From Streptomyces sp. NRRL F-5126 (GTDB lineage Bacteria > Actinomycetota > Actinomycetes > Streptomycetales > Streptomycetaceae): 64,000 bases of DNA. Every line of letters begins with the position of its first letter. Position 1 is the stretch's first letter. The notes under the pieces were generated by a model that worked only from the letters and a program-made list of their open reading frames with translations, was not told the origin of the DNA and made no database searches. Both the position numbers and the translations under genes were made by a program. Location of the stretch: assembly GCF_000721265.1 (NCBI RefSeq), contig NZ_JOFZ01000008.1, forward strand, positions 310,001 to 374,000. The letters run 5' to 3'. Below are positions 40,776-49,617 of the stretch, piece by piece.

Positions 40776-41123
40776 TCAGTGCCGGCCGAACTGCCGGTGG
40801 ACGCACTGGCTCCACTGATGGACGTGGTTGAGGTGGTAGCAGCTCTGCGTCCTGTGCGCGAACCACACGGCGGCGATCGCGACCGCGGCCGACACCAGGA
40901 TCGCGGCGGCGGACAGCACCGCACCGGTGATGGCCTGGCCCCGGCCGACGCCCGTGCGCCTCGCCGTCCTGAGCGCGACGAGGCCGAGCACCAGGCCCAG
41001 GAGCCCGAGCAGGCCGCCGACGGACACGATCGAGGTGGCCAGGCCGACGCTGCCGAGCACTGCGGCGGCCACGGCCGAACCGTTCCGGCCGGCCGGCTGC
41101 CCAGCGGTCCCTTGGATGTTCAT
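40776..41123 (-). CDS. DUF4190-like small membrane protein
   Basis: 115 residues with two TM helices: VAAAVLGSVGLATSIVSVGGLLGLLGLVLGLVAL, a short basic loop with GVGRGQAITGAVLSAAAILVSAAVAIAAVWFA. This is the DUF4190 pattern (TM, R-rich loop with G-x-A-I-T-G/A, TM). C-terminus is His/Cys-rich (SCYHLNHVHQWSQCVHRQ), which could bind a metal. ATG 41123 follows AGAGGA; the longer in-frame reading overlaps the divergent kinase promoter. Confidence 0.8.
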   Translation of the reverse strand: MNIQGTAGQPAGRNGSAVAAAVLGSVGLATSIVSVGGLLGLLGLVLGLVALRTARRTGVGRGQAITGAVLSAAAILVSAAVAIAAVWFAHRTQSCYHLNHVHQWSQCVHRQFGRH

Positions 41124-41266
41124 CCGGCGTCCTCTCGTACTCCCCGAACTGGTCGAGGCACGATCATGGTGCGCGGGTGCGCGGGCGGGCATCGCGCATC
41201 AGGGGGGAAAGCCGCTCCCCCGATCGGGGGAGGGCGTCTTTGACCTGCTCGGCGATACTGGCGTAC

Positions 41267-42547
41267 GTGATTCGGGGACTTCGGCCGCTGCTGCGCGGCT
41301 CCACGTACGCGGGTGCGCTCTTCGCCTACTGCGGCGCGCTGGCGAGCCTTCCGCTGCTGCCCGTGGCGCTTGTGCCGGCTCTGCTGTGGCCGTCCGCTCC
41401 CGAGGGGGTCCAGATCGTGCTCGTCCTCTCGCTCTGGGCGGCACTGATCGGGGCGGTGGGGCTGTCGCGTGTGTCACGGCGCGTGCTCGTCGCCTGCGCC
41501 GGCCGGGCGCTGCGGGTGCCCCTGCCTGAGCCGGTGACACCTCGTGCGCGGCCCGCCGGCCCGTCCGGAACTGCTTCGTCTTCCGCCGCGTCCGGAAGCG
41601 ACCGCCTGCGGACCCCGCTGTGGCTGGTGCTGCACGCGGCACTCGGGTGGTCGGCGATGCTGCTGACCGCTGTGCTGACGGTCGCCGGCGTGGCCCTGCC
41701 AGGGAACTGGCTGGGCTCCCAGGCACGGATGACGCTGTTCGGCCGGTCGCTGCGAGTCACCGACGGCTGGGACAGCTGGGCGGCCGCGCTCGGCTGCCTG
41801 CTGCTGGCGGCGACCGTGTGCGTGCTGGTGTCGAGCGCACTGCGACGGCTGGCACCGAGACTGCTCGGGCCATCGGCGGCCGAGCGGCTCGCGCTGGCCG
41901 CCGAGCGGGAACTGCGGCTGGCCGAACGCAACCGGCTGGCCCACGAGCTGCACGACTCGATCGGGCACACCCTGACCGCGACGACGATCCAGGCGGCGGT
42001 GGCGGGCCAGGTCCTCGCCGCCGACCCGCCGGCGGCACGTGCCGCCCTGCGCAGCATCGAGGAGTCGTCCAGGGCCGCGCTTGAGGATCTGGACCACGTG
42101 CTGGGGCTGTTGCGCGAGGAGGAGAGGGCGGCGGACACCGCGCCGACCCGCACCCTGGCCGACCTGCCCGAACTGCTCGACCGCCTGCGGCACGCGGGAG
42201 CGGTGGTGGAGCCGCGGCTGACGGGCGGGCTGGCGCAGGTGCAGGGGACGCTGTCCCGCGCGGCGTACCGGATCCTCCAGGAGGGGCTGACGAACGCGCT
42301 GCGGCACGGGGCGGGCGGCCCGATCGAGGTCCGGGTGGCGGCCGCGCCCGACGTGCTGGAGCTCAGCGTCGTCAATCGGACGGGCGCGCGCACGGGCATG
42401 GACGCGGGCGCCTTCCCGACGTCCGGGCACGGCCTGCCAGGACTGGCCGAGCGGGTACGGCTGCTGCACGGTGAGTTCGAGGCCGGTCCGCACGGCCCGC
42501 GGCACTGGCGGTTGGCGGTACGGCTGCCCGTACGGCTGCCGGCATGA
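41267..42547 (+). CDS. NarL-type sensor histidine kinase
   Basis: 426 residues with a HisKA_3/HATPase_c kinase. Four TM segments in two pairs lie in the N-terminal half (AGALFAYCGALASLPLLPVALVPALLW; LVLHAALGWSAMLLTAVLTVAGVAL and ALGCLLLAATVCVLVSSAL). The phosphorylation box RNRLAHELHDSIGHTL places the phospho-His at about H229; the ATPase domain has an N-box (EGLTNALRH) and G-boxes (SGHGLPGL). GTG 41267 is chosen as the first codon after a GATACT box; the longer frame from 41177 is basic and unconserved. It overlaps the response regulator by 4 bp (ATGA). Confidence 0.9.
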   Translation: MIRGLRPLLRGSTYAGALFAYCGALASLPLLPVALVPALLWPSAPEGVQIVLVLSLWAALIGAVGLSRVSRRVLVACAGRALRVPLPEPVTPRARPAGPSGTASSSAASGSDRLRTPLWLVLHAALGWSAMLLTAVLTVAGVALPGNWLGSQARMTLFGRSLRVTDGWDSWAAALGCLLLAATVCVLVSSALRRLAPRLLGPSAAERLALAAERELRLAERNRLAHELHDSIGHTLTATTIQAAVAGQVLAADPPAARAALRSIEESSRAALEDLDHVLGLLREEERAADTAPTRTLADLPELLDRLRHAGAVVEPRLTGGLAQVQGTLSRAAYRILQEGLTNALRHGAGGPIEVRVAAAPDVLELSVVNRTGARTGMDAGAFPTSGHGLPGLAERVRLLHGEFEAGPHGPRHWRLAVRLPVRLPA

Positions 42548-43224
42548 CCGGCGACGAGCCGGGCGACGCCGTCACCCTCCTGATCGCGGACGACGACGAG
42601 GTGACCCGTATCGGGCTGCGCACCCTGCTCGCGGCGCAGCCGGGTATCAGCGTCATCGGTGAGGCCGCCGACGGCGTCGAGGCGGTCGAGCGGGCACGCG
42701 AGCTGCGCCCCGACGTGGTCCTGATGGACGTGCGGATGCCGCGTCTCAACGGCATCGACGCCACCCGGCAGCTGCTCGCCGGGTCCGCCGAGCCGCCGAA
42801 GGTCGTGGTGATCACCACCTTCGAGAACGACGGCTATGTCACCGCGGCGCTCAGCGCGGGAGCCGGCGGATTCGTGCTCAAGCGGCTTCCGGTCCCGCAG
42901 ATCGCGGAGGCGGTGCGGGTGACGGCGTCGGGCGAGGCGATCCTCTTCCCGGCGGCGCTGCGCCGGATGGTCACCGCCCGCCCGCTGGGCTCCGCCGAGG
43001 CACTGCCGAGGGCGGCGCTGACCGGGCGCGAGGAGGAGGTGCTGCGGTTGATGGCGACCGGGTTGTCCAACCCGGAGATCGCCGAGCTGCTCACGGTGAG
43101 CCAGGAGACGGCCAAGACGCACGTCGGGAACATCCTGACCAAGCTCGGCGCGCAGAACCGGACCCACGCGGTGGTGATCGCCTACGAGTCCGGCCTGGTG
43201 GTACCGGGCTGCCTCGCCGACTGA
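42544..43224 (+). CDS. NarL/LuxR-type response regulator
   Basis: 226 residues: receiver domain (ADDDEV, phospho-acceptor D62 in LMDVRMPRLNG, LKRLPV) and a LuxR-type HTH (LTGREEEVLRLMATGLSNPEIAELLTVSQETAKTHVGNIL). Starts at an ATGA overlap with its kinase. Cognate pair; the adjacent DUF4190-like membrane gene, divergent from the kinase, is one possible target. Confidence 0.93.
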   Translation: MTGDEPGDAVTLLIADDDEVTRIGLRTLLAAQPGISVIGEAADGVEAVERARELRPDVVLMDVRMPRLNGIDATRQLLAGSAEPPKVVVITTFENDGYVTAALSAGAGGFVLKRLPVPQIAEAVRVTASGEAILFPAALRRMVTARPLGSAEALPRAALTGREEEVLRLMATGLSNPEIAELLTVSQETAKTHVGNILTKLGAQNRTHAVVIAYESGLVVPGCLAD

Positions 43225-43298
43225 ACGCGACGCCGACCGAACGCGGCCGCCGACCGAACGCGGCCGCCGACTGAACGCGGCCGGCGACCGGACGCGGC
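43215..43298 (+). repeat. 17-bp tandem repeat, five copies
   Basis: Units of about 17 bp (cgccgaccgaacgcggc) start at 43215 (16 bp), 43231, 43248, 43265 and 43282, with 1-3 changes. The first unit encodes the last residues and stop of the response regulator, so the gene end itself was the seed of expansion. Not a multiple of three; only tolerated outside the reading frame. Confidence 0.85.
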
Positions 43299-43339
43299 CG
43301 GCGCGTCCCGCGAAGGCGGTCGCCCGCCGGCCGTGCGTG

Positions 43340-43894
43340 TCAGCCGTCTCGCCGTGGCGCCGGCAGCAGCAGGTCGCGCTCCGGGTGCTGTTCGCCGGTC
43401 ACCCGCCCCTGTACGCCCAGGTCGGCGCGGGCCGACTCGTGGAAGGCGTTGATGGCGCGGAACGCGACGCGGTTTCGCTCCCGCCACTCCTCCAACGTGC
43501 CGGTCACCTTGCCGTTGGCCTGCCAGTCGACCTCGCGCACCGCGGCGTGCAGCTCGTGCGCGGCCTCGACGACGTCGTCCCCGCCGAGGAGCATGATCTG
43601 CTCGAAGGACCGGCCCTGGAACCGCTCGGCCTCGGCCAGGTCGGCGACCAGCTCCGTCTCGGGGATGTCGCTGAGCCGCAGGCCCTCGCGGTGCTCGTAG
43701 AGCCTGACCGCCAGGAAGATGCCCGTCCGCACGCGGTCGACGAACTGCGAGTAGGCGTCGAGCTTGCGGTTGTCCCACCGGGTCAGCAGCTCGTACTTGA
43801 CCTTGCCGCGCTCCGTCAGGTGGTTGGTGAGGTGCGTCGTGAGCGCACCGAGCAGCACGGCCGCCACCGTCACGATCTGCTCGCCGGTTCCCAA
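43340..43894 (-). CDS. Membrane-anchored hypothetical protein
   Basis: 184 residues starting at TTG 43894 behind GGGGGGA. One N-terminal TM segment (EQIVTVAAVLLGALTTHLTNHL), then a long helical cytoplasmic region (RGKVKYELLTRWDNRKLDAYSQFVDRVRTGIFLAVRLYEHR through DWQANGKVTGTLEEWRERNRVAFRAINAFHESARADLG). No known domain; it resembles a recurrent Streptomyces protein type in which a TM helix is followed by a helical bundle. The upstream frame to 44227 overlaps the glycosyltransferase and is not used. Confidence 0.7.
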   Translation of the reverse strand: MGTGEQIVTVAAVLLGALTTHLTNHLTERGKVKYELLTRWDNRKLDAYSQFVDRVRTGIFLAVRLYEHREGLRLSDIPETELVADLAEAERFQGRSFEQIMLLGGDDVVEAAHELHAAVREVDWQANGKVTGTLEEWRERNRVAFRAINAFHESARADLGVQGRVTGEQHPERDLLLPAPRRDG

Positions 43895-43998
43895 GCCGTC
43901 CCCCCGATGACCCGAGTCAACTGCGTCCCGGAGGATCTTAGAAGCCCAAGAGGCCTGCCGCACCAGGGGATTGGGACTCGGACTCGGACTCCCGGACG

Positions 43999-44787
43999 TC
44001 ACGACATCGGGTACGTCCACCCCAGGGACGACAGCTGCCGTGCCCTGGCCTCCACGACGGCCATCCGCGCGCCGCGTTCCGCCGGGTCCGTGTGGGCGGC
44101 CTGATGGGTGGCCTGACCGTGCCACTTGCGGTACAGCAGGCCGGTGTCCCGCGTGAACCACCCGGTACTCACCGCGTTCAGCGCGAGCAGCAGCCCGGTG
44201 TCCTCCGAGGCGGGGAGCGCCATCCACCCGCCGAGCGCGACGACCAGCTCCCGGCGTGCGAAGAGCGTTGCCGGATGGACCTGGGCGCGGTAGTCGTTCG
44301 CACGCCAGAACCCCAGGACCGCCCCGCGCTCGATGCGCCCCGGTCGCGGGTCGGCAGGGAAGCCGGCGGTGCTGCCGTCGGGCAGCAGGTCCAGGACCCG
44401 GGAGGTCGCCCAGCCGATGGACGGGTCCGACTCAAGGGCGGCCAGGTCGCGCGCCAGGGCTCCGGGGAGCAGCTGGTCATCGGCGTCCAGGACCTTGACG
44501 TACGCGCCGTCCGCTACCGCGAGCGCCAACGTACGCGCCGTGCCGGGACCGCCGGGACGCCCCTGCTTGAACGTCACGCGCGGGTCGTCGGGCACGTACT
44601 CGGCGACTTCGCCGGTCATGCCGTCCTGCTGGACGACCCAGTGCCACTCGCAGCGCTCGGGCAACTCCTGCTCGCACAGGGACTTGTACGCCTCGGGCAG
44701 GAAGTGGGCGGACGGGCCGTGCACCGCGGTGATGACGGTGATGCGCGTCGGCGGGCGTGCCGCGATCCGCTCGTACGCCTTGGCCAT
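43999..44787 (-). CDS. Family 2 glycosyltransferase
   Basis: 262 residues, GT-A fold: RITVITAVHGPSAHFLPEAYKSLCEQELPERCEW at the N-terminus, GGPGTARTLALAVADGAYVKVLDADDQLLPGAL (DxD as DADD), and an acceptor region SEDTGLLLALNAV. Inverting transfer of a sugar onto a nearby acceptor; no TM helices. A conserved LYRKWHGQ follows. It stands alone here, so neither donor nor acceptor is evident. Confidence 0.85.
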   Translation of the reverse strand: MAKAYERIAARPPTRITVITAVHGPSAHFLPEAYKSLCEQELPERCEWHWVVQQDGMTGEVAEYVPDDPRVTFKQGRPGGPGTARTLALAVADGAYVKVLDADDQLLPGALARDLAALESDPSIGWATSRVLDLLPDGSTAGFPADPRPGRIERGAVLGFWRANDYRAQVHPATLFARRELVVALGGWMALPASEDTGLLLALNAVSTGWFTRDTGLLYRKWHGQATHQAAHTDPAERGARMAVVEARARQLSSLGWTYPMS

Positions 44788-44822
44788 GGGTGCTCACCGT
44801 TCCGTCGTTCGCAAGAGGCAGG

Positions 44823-46181
44823 TTACGCGTGGCCTTCGACGTGGCCGTCCGCGGTCCGCCGGGTGCCTCTGGTCAGGGCGGGGAGGGTCAGGGTGATCGC
44901 CACGCCGATCAGGGTGAACACGGTGAGGCTGTAGAAGCTGGTCACCGAGTTGAACGCGTCGGTCAGCCATCCCACGAACAGGGGACCGACGAACCCGCCG
45001 ACGTTGCCCAGCGCGTTGATCAGCCCGCGTTGGGGCGCGGCCTTGCCCGGGCCGGAAAGGAGCGGAGGCATGGTCCAGAACACCCCCGAGGGGGCGTGGA
45101 GGAAGAATCCGCACGCCAGGATGAACGCGAACGACAGCCACACCTGCCCCTCGAACAGGTTGGACAGGACGAGGCTCACGGCGAAGCCGAGCAGGCCGAA
45201 CGCGGTCCAGAACCTCCGGTTGCCCCTCCTGTCGGACCACGCGGCCAGGAAGAAGCACCCGGCCATGGACACCAGGTTGGGGAGCGCGCTGAGCAGCGCG
45301 GCCATACCGATTCCGGTGTGGGTGAGGTTCTTGATGGTGGTGGGCAGCCAGAGCGAGAACCCGTAGATGCCGACGCTCATGCAGAAGTAGACGAGGACCA
45401 GCTTCCAGGTGGTCGGCTGCTTGAGGACCTCGATCAGTACCTTCCGGTCGACCGGGGCGGTCTCCTGCGCGTGTTCTTCGGCGAACTTCGCGGCGAGGTA
45501 GTCCTTCTCCCGCCGGGACAGGCTGGTGGATTCCTCGGGCCGGTTGCTTATCAGCGGCAGACACGCCGCGAGGAGCGCGAACGACAGCAGGCCTTCGGCG
45601 ATGAACAAGGTCCGCCAACTGCCCAGGGTGATGAGCCATCCGGCGAACGGCCCCCCGACCACGCCGGCGATGGCGCCGTTCATGAGGAAGAAGCCGTTCG
45701 CACGGCCGCGTTCCTGGTTCGGGAACCAGCGGGTGATGATGATCAGGATGGCGGGGAACAGCCCGCCTTCCGTGACGCCGAGCAGGAAGCGCACGAGCAC
45801 CATCTGCCATCCGGACTGGACCAGCCCGGAGAGGATCGAGACGACGCCGAACGCTGCGACGGTCCAGGCCACGTACGCCTTGGCGCTCCGCCGCTCGGCG
45901 ATCATCGCGCCGGGAACCTGCAGGAACAGGTATCCGATGAAGAAGATGCCGGCCACCAGGCCGGAGAAGGTCGTCGACAGCGCCAAGGTCTTGCTCATGC
46001 CGCCGGCGACGGCGTAGCTGATGTTCGACTTGTCCAGTGAGGCGACGACGTAGATGAGCACCACTGCGGGCAGAACCCGCAGCCATCGGGCTCTCGGGAC
46101 CGGCTGCGCCCCTACGTCCTTGGCGGCGGTGGCGGAAGTGGCGGAGGTGGTGGCGGTGGCGGCCGGTGGTTTTGCTGACAC
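44823..46181 (-). CDS. MFS transporter of the D-glucarate/galactarate (ACS) family
   Basis: 452 residues, 12 TM. RWLRVLPAVVLIYVVASLDKSNISYAVAGGMSKTL is the diagnostic start of the anion:cation symporter family (D-x-x-N motif in TM1), with RFLLGVTEGGLFPAILIIITRWFP (TM4 region) and RGRANGFFLMNGAIAGVVGGPFAGWLI. Third gene of the glucarate operon, so most likely D-glucarate or D-galactarate uptake. GTG 46181 is preceded by GGAG at 7 nt; a longer in-frame reading overlaps gudD and is rejected. N-terminal Ala/Thr repeats are low-complexity. Confidence 0.87.
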   Translation of the reverse strand: MSAKPPAATATTSATSATAAKDVGAQPVPRARWLRVLPAVVLIYVVASLDKSNISYAVAGGMSKTLALSTTFSGLVAGIFFIGYLFLQVPGAMIAERRSAKAYVAWTVAAFGVVSILSGLVQSGWQMVLVRFLLGVTEGGLFPAILIIITRWFPNQERGRANGFFLMNGAIAGVVGGPFAGWLITLGSWRTLFIAEGLLSFALLAACLPLISNRPEESTSLSRREKDYLAAKFAEEHAQETAPVDRKVLIEVLKQPTTWKLVLVYFCMSVGIYGFSLWLPTTIKNLTHTGIGMAALLSALPNLVSMAGCFFLAAWSDRRGNRRFWTAFGLLGFAVSLVLSNLFEGQVWLSFAFILACGFFLHAPSGVFWTMPPLLSGPGKAAPQRGLINALGNVGGFVGPLFVGWLTDAFNSVTSFYSLTVFTLIGVAITLTLPALTRGTRRTADGHVEGHA

Positions 46182-46218
46182 GAGCGGCTCCGATCGTGAG
46201 CAGGGCAAGAGGGGGGAT

Positions 46219-47511
46219 TCACCAACGGGGAGTGGAGGGGGTGACCCAGTCCGAGTCGGCCGTGCGCATCGCCGCCGCGTCGTCGCGGTCCCGGAACCCG
46301 CCGTCGTCGTCGAGCCAGCGCCGGTGCAGGGCGGCGAGCCTTTCGCGGTCGAGTTCGACACCCAGGCCGGGGGCGTCGGAGACGGTGACCTTGCCGTCGG
46401 TGAACGTGGGCCGTTCGGTCAGGACGTCCTCCGACTGCCACGGATAGTGGGAGTCGCAGGCGTGGTGGAGGCCGGGGACGGTCGAGGCGACATGGGTCAT
46501 CGCGGCCAGGCTGATGCCCAGGTGGGTGTTGGAGTGCATGGAGACCCCGACGCCGAAGGTGCGGCAGATCGCGGCGAGTCGCTGGGTGTTGCGCAGTCCG
46601 CCCCAGTAGTGGTGGTCGGAGAGCACGACCTGGACGGCACCAGTGGTGAAGGCCTCCTGGACCTCGGCGAAGGTCGTCACGCACATGTTGGTGGCGAGCG
46701 GCACCCCGGTCCGCGCGGCGACCTCGGCCATCGCGGGCGTGCCGAGCGCCGGGTCCTCCAGGTACTCAAGGACGTCCCGCAGCTCCTCGGCCACCTTCAG
46801 CGAAGTCTCCACCGACCAGGCACCGTTGGGGTCGAGCCGTAGCGGGTGGCCAGGGAAGGCCGCGGCGAGCGCGCGGATGGCGGCGATCTCCTCGTCCGGC
46901 GGGAAGACGCCTCCCTTGAGCTTGAAGGAGGTGAACCCGTACCGGTCCTTGAACGTGCGCGCCTGCTCGACGATCCCGGCCGGATCCAGGGCCGCGCCCC
47001 AGTCGTCCTTCTCGCCGTTCCCGTTCGGGTGTTCGGCCCACTTGTAGAAGAGGTAGGCGCTGTACTCGACTTCGCTTCGCACCTTGCCGCCGAGCAGGGC
47101 GTGCACGGGCAGGCCGAGTGCCTTGCCGAGCGCGTCCAGGCAGGCGACCTCGAACCCGGACACGACGGACAGCCGCAGCTTTTCGGCGGTCTGCACGCCG
47201 CGCAGACCGCCCACGTCCACCTGGCCGGTGACCCGGGAGGCGTCGACCGTTACCCGGTCCGCGAGTTCGAACAGGCCGTTCAGATCGCTGACGGGATGCC
47301 CCACCAACCTGTCGGCGAACGGCCGGGCCAGTTCGAGGTACTTGGCGTCGCCGTAGGTCTCACCGACGCCGGTGGTCCCGTCCGCGGTGACCACCTCCAC
47401 GATCAGGCGGGGGGTGTAGGGCTGATGGATGCCCTGGGTGTTCAGCAGGGGCGGGTCGGCCACCAGGATCGGGGTCAGCCGCACCTCGGCGATGGACAGG
47501 TCACGGATCAC
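46219..47511 (-). CDS. gudD: Glucarate dehydratase
   Basis: 430-residue enolase-superfamily enzyme converting D-glucarate to 5-keto-4-deoxyglucarate. The Lys-x-Lys pair FKLKG places K197 and K199, metal ligands D227 (RLDPNGAW), E252 (LEDPA) and the Asn of ATNMC follow, D299 (LSDHHYWGG) and catalytic H330 (SNTHLG) complete the site, as in E. coli GudD. GTG 47511 overlaps the KDG dehydratase stop by 4 bp, and the upstream residues of the longer frame are not conserved. Product passes to the adjacent dehydratase. Confidence 0.95.
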   Translation of the reverse strand: MIRDLSIAEVRLTPILVADPPLLNTQGIHQPYTPRLIVEVVTADGTTGVGETYGDAKYLELARPFADRLVGHPVSDLNGLFELADRVTVDASRVTGQVDVGGLRGVQTAEKLRLSVVSGFEVACLDALGKALGLPVHALLGGKVRSEVEYSAYLFYKWAEHPNGNGEKDDWGAALDPAGIVEQARTFKDRYGFTSFKLKGGVFPPDEEIAAIRALAAAFPGHPLRLDPNGAWSVETSLKVAEELRDVLEYLEDPALGTPAMAEVAARTGVPLATNMCVTTFAEVQEAFTTGAVQVVLSDHHYWGGLRNTQRLAAICRTFGVGVSMHSNTHLGISLAAMTHVASTVPGLHHACDSHYPWQSEDVLTERPTFTDGKVTVSDAPGLGVELDRERLAALHRRWLDDDGGFRDRDDAAAMRTADSDWVTPSTPRW

Positions 47512-48473
47512 AGGTCGGCTCCTACGAGGTCGAGTCCGGTGGTGAGCAGGCTTTCGAGGTCCGCCATGTCGGCGGCGCACGGGTCGGTGAGCGGCGCACG
47601 GACCGGGCCGACCCGGCGGCCGCGCAGCCGGGCCGCGGCCTTGACCAGCGAGACGGCGTACCCGGGCGCGCGGTCGCGCAGTTCCACGAACGGGACGTAG
47701 AAGCCGCGCAGCAGCCTGTCGGCCAGGTCGTCGTCGTCCTCTCGTACCGCGGCGAAGAAGGCGTTCGCGATCTCCGGGGCGAACGCGTGGACGGCCGAGG
47801 AGTAGGCCGGCACACCGACGGCCGCGTAGGCACGTGCCTGGATCTCGGCGGTGGCCGCCCCGTTGAAGAAGAGGAAGCCCTCAGGGGCCGCGAGGGTGAG
47901 CCGCTGGAGGCGATCGAGGTCGCTGTGCCCGTCCTTGAGGCCGATGACGCCGGGAATCCTCGCGACGCGCAGGAACGCATCGACTCCGAAGGCGACCGGC
48001 CCGCGCTGGTAAGCGATCAGCGGGAGCGGGGTGCGGGCGGCGATCTGCTCCAGCTGGGCGACCAGGCCGTCCTGCGGGGCGGCGACCAGGTAGTGCGGCA
48101 TGACCAGGAGCGCGTCCGCGCCGGCTTCCTCGGCGACCCGGGCGAACCGGACGGCCTGCGCCCATCCGTAGCCGATTCCCGCGACGACCGGGACCCGGCC
48201 GGCCGCCTCCTCGACCGCGACCGAGACGACCCGCGTGTACTCCTGCTCGTCCAGCGAGAAGAACTCGCCCGTTCCACAGGCCGGGAACACGGCCCCGGGT
48301 CCGGCGGCGAGCTGAGTGGCCACATGGGCGCGAAAGCCGTCGATGTCGAGGCCGCCGTCGGAGCGGAAGGAAGTGAGCGGGAAGGACAGGACACCGCGCC
48401 CCATCGCTTCCCGCAACCGCCTCGCCGCGGCGACCGACCCTGCTCCCGTGTCCAGACCTACGTCGGACTGCAC
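47508..48473 (-). CDS. kdgD: 5-dehydro-4-deoxyglucarate dehydratase
   Basis: 321-residue DHDPS/NAL-superfamily TIM barrel, which dehydrates and decarboxylates 5-keto-4-deoxyglucarate to 2-ketoglutarate semialdehyde. Markers: RGVLSFPLTSF, FPACGTGEFFSL, Y155 in PLIAYQRGPV and Schiff-base K180 in GVIGLKDGHSDL. Start GTG 48473 has GGAG at 9 nt, which lies inside the right half of the operator; several in-frame ATGs up to 48536 would run through the operator. First gene of the glucarate operon, divergent from the IclR gene. Confidence 0.93.
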   Translation of the reverse strand: MQSDVGLDTGAGSVAAARRLREAMGRGVLSFPLTSFRSDGGLDIDGFRAHVATQLAAGPGAVFPACGTGEFFSLDEQEYTRVVSVAVEEAAGRVPVVAGIGYGWAQAVRFARVAEEAGADALLVMPHYLVAAPQDGLVAQLEQIAARTPLPLIAYQRGPVAFGVDAFLRVARIPGVIGLKDGHSDLDRLQRLTLAAPEGFLFFNGAATAEIQARAYAAVGVPAYSSAVHAFAPEIANAFFAAVREDDDDLADRLLRGFYVPFVELRDRAPGYAVSLVKAAARLRGRRVGPVRAPLTDPCAADMADLESLLTTGLDLVGADL

Positions 48474-48477
48474 GTGA

Positions 48478-48518
48478 TCCATCTCCATACGTAGATGCAT
48501 TTCATGTATGGAGATGGA
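48478..48518. promoter_or_regulatory. 13-bp inverted repeat, IclR operator of the glucarate operon
   Basis: TCCATCTCCATAC (48478-48490) and GTATGGAGATGGA (48506-48518) match perfectly over 13 bp around a 15-nt AT-rich spacer. The site lies in the divergent gap and covers the kdgD translation start region, so binding by the IclR protein would block kdgD and possibly its own gene. Confidence 0.85.
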
Positions 48519-48564
48519 CATTAGGTCGGCGATCATCGGGCGTCAATGGTCGTGCGGTGCCGAC

Positions 48565-48570
48565 TACGAT
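48565..48570 (+). promoter_or_regulatory. -10 box TACGAT of the IclR gene, likely leaderless
   Basis: TACGAT ends 7 nt before ATG 48578. No ribosome-binding site precedes the ATG, so the transcript is probably leaderless. Confidence 0.5.
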
Positions 48571-48577
48571 GCGGCTC

Positions 48578-49375
48578 ATGACGCAGACGGCGGGCGGGGC
48601 AGGCGGCGTGCGTGAGGTGAAGTCCGCTGCGCGCACGGTCGAACTGCTCGAACTGCTCGCCGCACGCGGCGACCGCCCTGCACGTCTGCAGGAGCTGGCG
48701 GACGAGCTCGAAGTGCCGCGCAGCTCGATGTACGCGCTGCTGCAGACCTTGATCTCCCGCGGCTGGGTCCGCACCGATCTCACCGGCTCCCTGTACGGCA
48801 TCGGCATCCACGCCCTGCTCGCCGGAACCAGCTACCTCGACTCCGACCCCCGCGTCCGCCTGGTGCGCCCCTACCTCGACGAGGCGTCCCAAGCACTCGG
48901 CGAGACCCTGCACATGGGCCGACTGGACGGCCGGGACGTGGCCTACCTGGCAACCCGGGAATCACACGAGTACCTGCGGACGATCACCCGGGTCGGTCGC
49001 CGGTTGCCCGCCCACGTCGGGGCGTTGGGCAAGGCCCTGCTCGCCGAGCGCCCGGAGGCAGAACTGCCACCCGAGGAACCCCTCAAGGCCCTCACCCCCC
49101 ACACGCACACCACCCACGCCTCGCTGGCGGCCGACCTCGCCGCGACACGCACCCGCGGCTACTCGATCGACCGGGAAGAGGGCGTTCTCGGAATCGTCGG
49201 CTTCGGCTTCGCCCTCCGCTACGACCGGCCGGCCCAGGACGCCATCAGCTGCTCAGTACCCGTAGCCCGCCTGACACCCGAACGCGAAGACCGGATCGTG
49301 ACCGTCATACGGGAAGCCAGGTCGAGGATCGAGGCGGCCGCCCCGGCGGCGGGCGGCGCGACGTACTGGCGCTGA
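48578..49375 (+). CDS. IclR-family regulator of the glucarate operon (KdgR-like)
   Basis: 265 residues: N-terminal winged helix (SAARTVELLELLAARGDRPARLQELADELEVPRSSMYALLQTLISRGWV) and the IclR effector domain (VRPYLDEASQALGETLHMGRLDGRDVAYLATRESHEY, LPAHVGALGKALLA, GFGFALRYDRPAQDAISCSVPV). Divergent from kdgD-gudD-MFS, with a large inverted repeat between. Effector is likely glucarate or a pathway intermediate. Start ATG 48578 (MTQTAGGAGG) is used; ATG 48569 is also in frame. Confidence 0.92.
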   Translation: MTQTAGGAGGVREVKSAARTVELLELLAARGDRPARLQELADELEVPRSSMYALLQTLISRGWVRTDLTGSLYGIGIHALLAGTSYLDSDPRVRLVRPYLDEASQALGETLHMGRLDGRDVAYLATRESHEYLRTITRVGRRLPAHVGALGKALLAERPEAELPPEEPLKALTPHTHTTHASLAADLAATRTRGYSIDREEGVLGIVGFGFALRYDRPAQDAISCSVPVARLTPEREDRIVTVIREARSRIEAAAPAAGGATYWR

Positions 49376-49617
49376 GCCGCGACCCCGCCGGGACGGCGTG
49401 CCGCGTGGACCGGGGGCTCTCCACCGGGAGCTTTGATGGGGGCTGGTTCGAACGGGGCCGGACGGGGGCGAATGAGACCGAAACTGAGACCACCGGAACG
49501 CCGCAGCCGGATCTGCTCAGCCGCCACTGCTGCTCCGTGACCGGCGCCGCTTCAGCGCGGCGCGTCCCGGCTTGGCCGCCATCCGGGCCGTTCAGCAGCT
49601 GTCGCTGACCTCCTGGG

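Noticed and set aside
43215..43298. CRISPR array
   Set aside because: Units are contiguous 17-mers without spacers and no cas genes are present.
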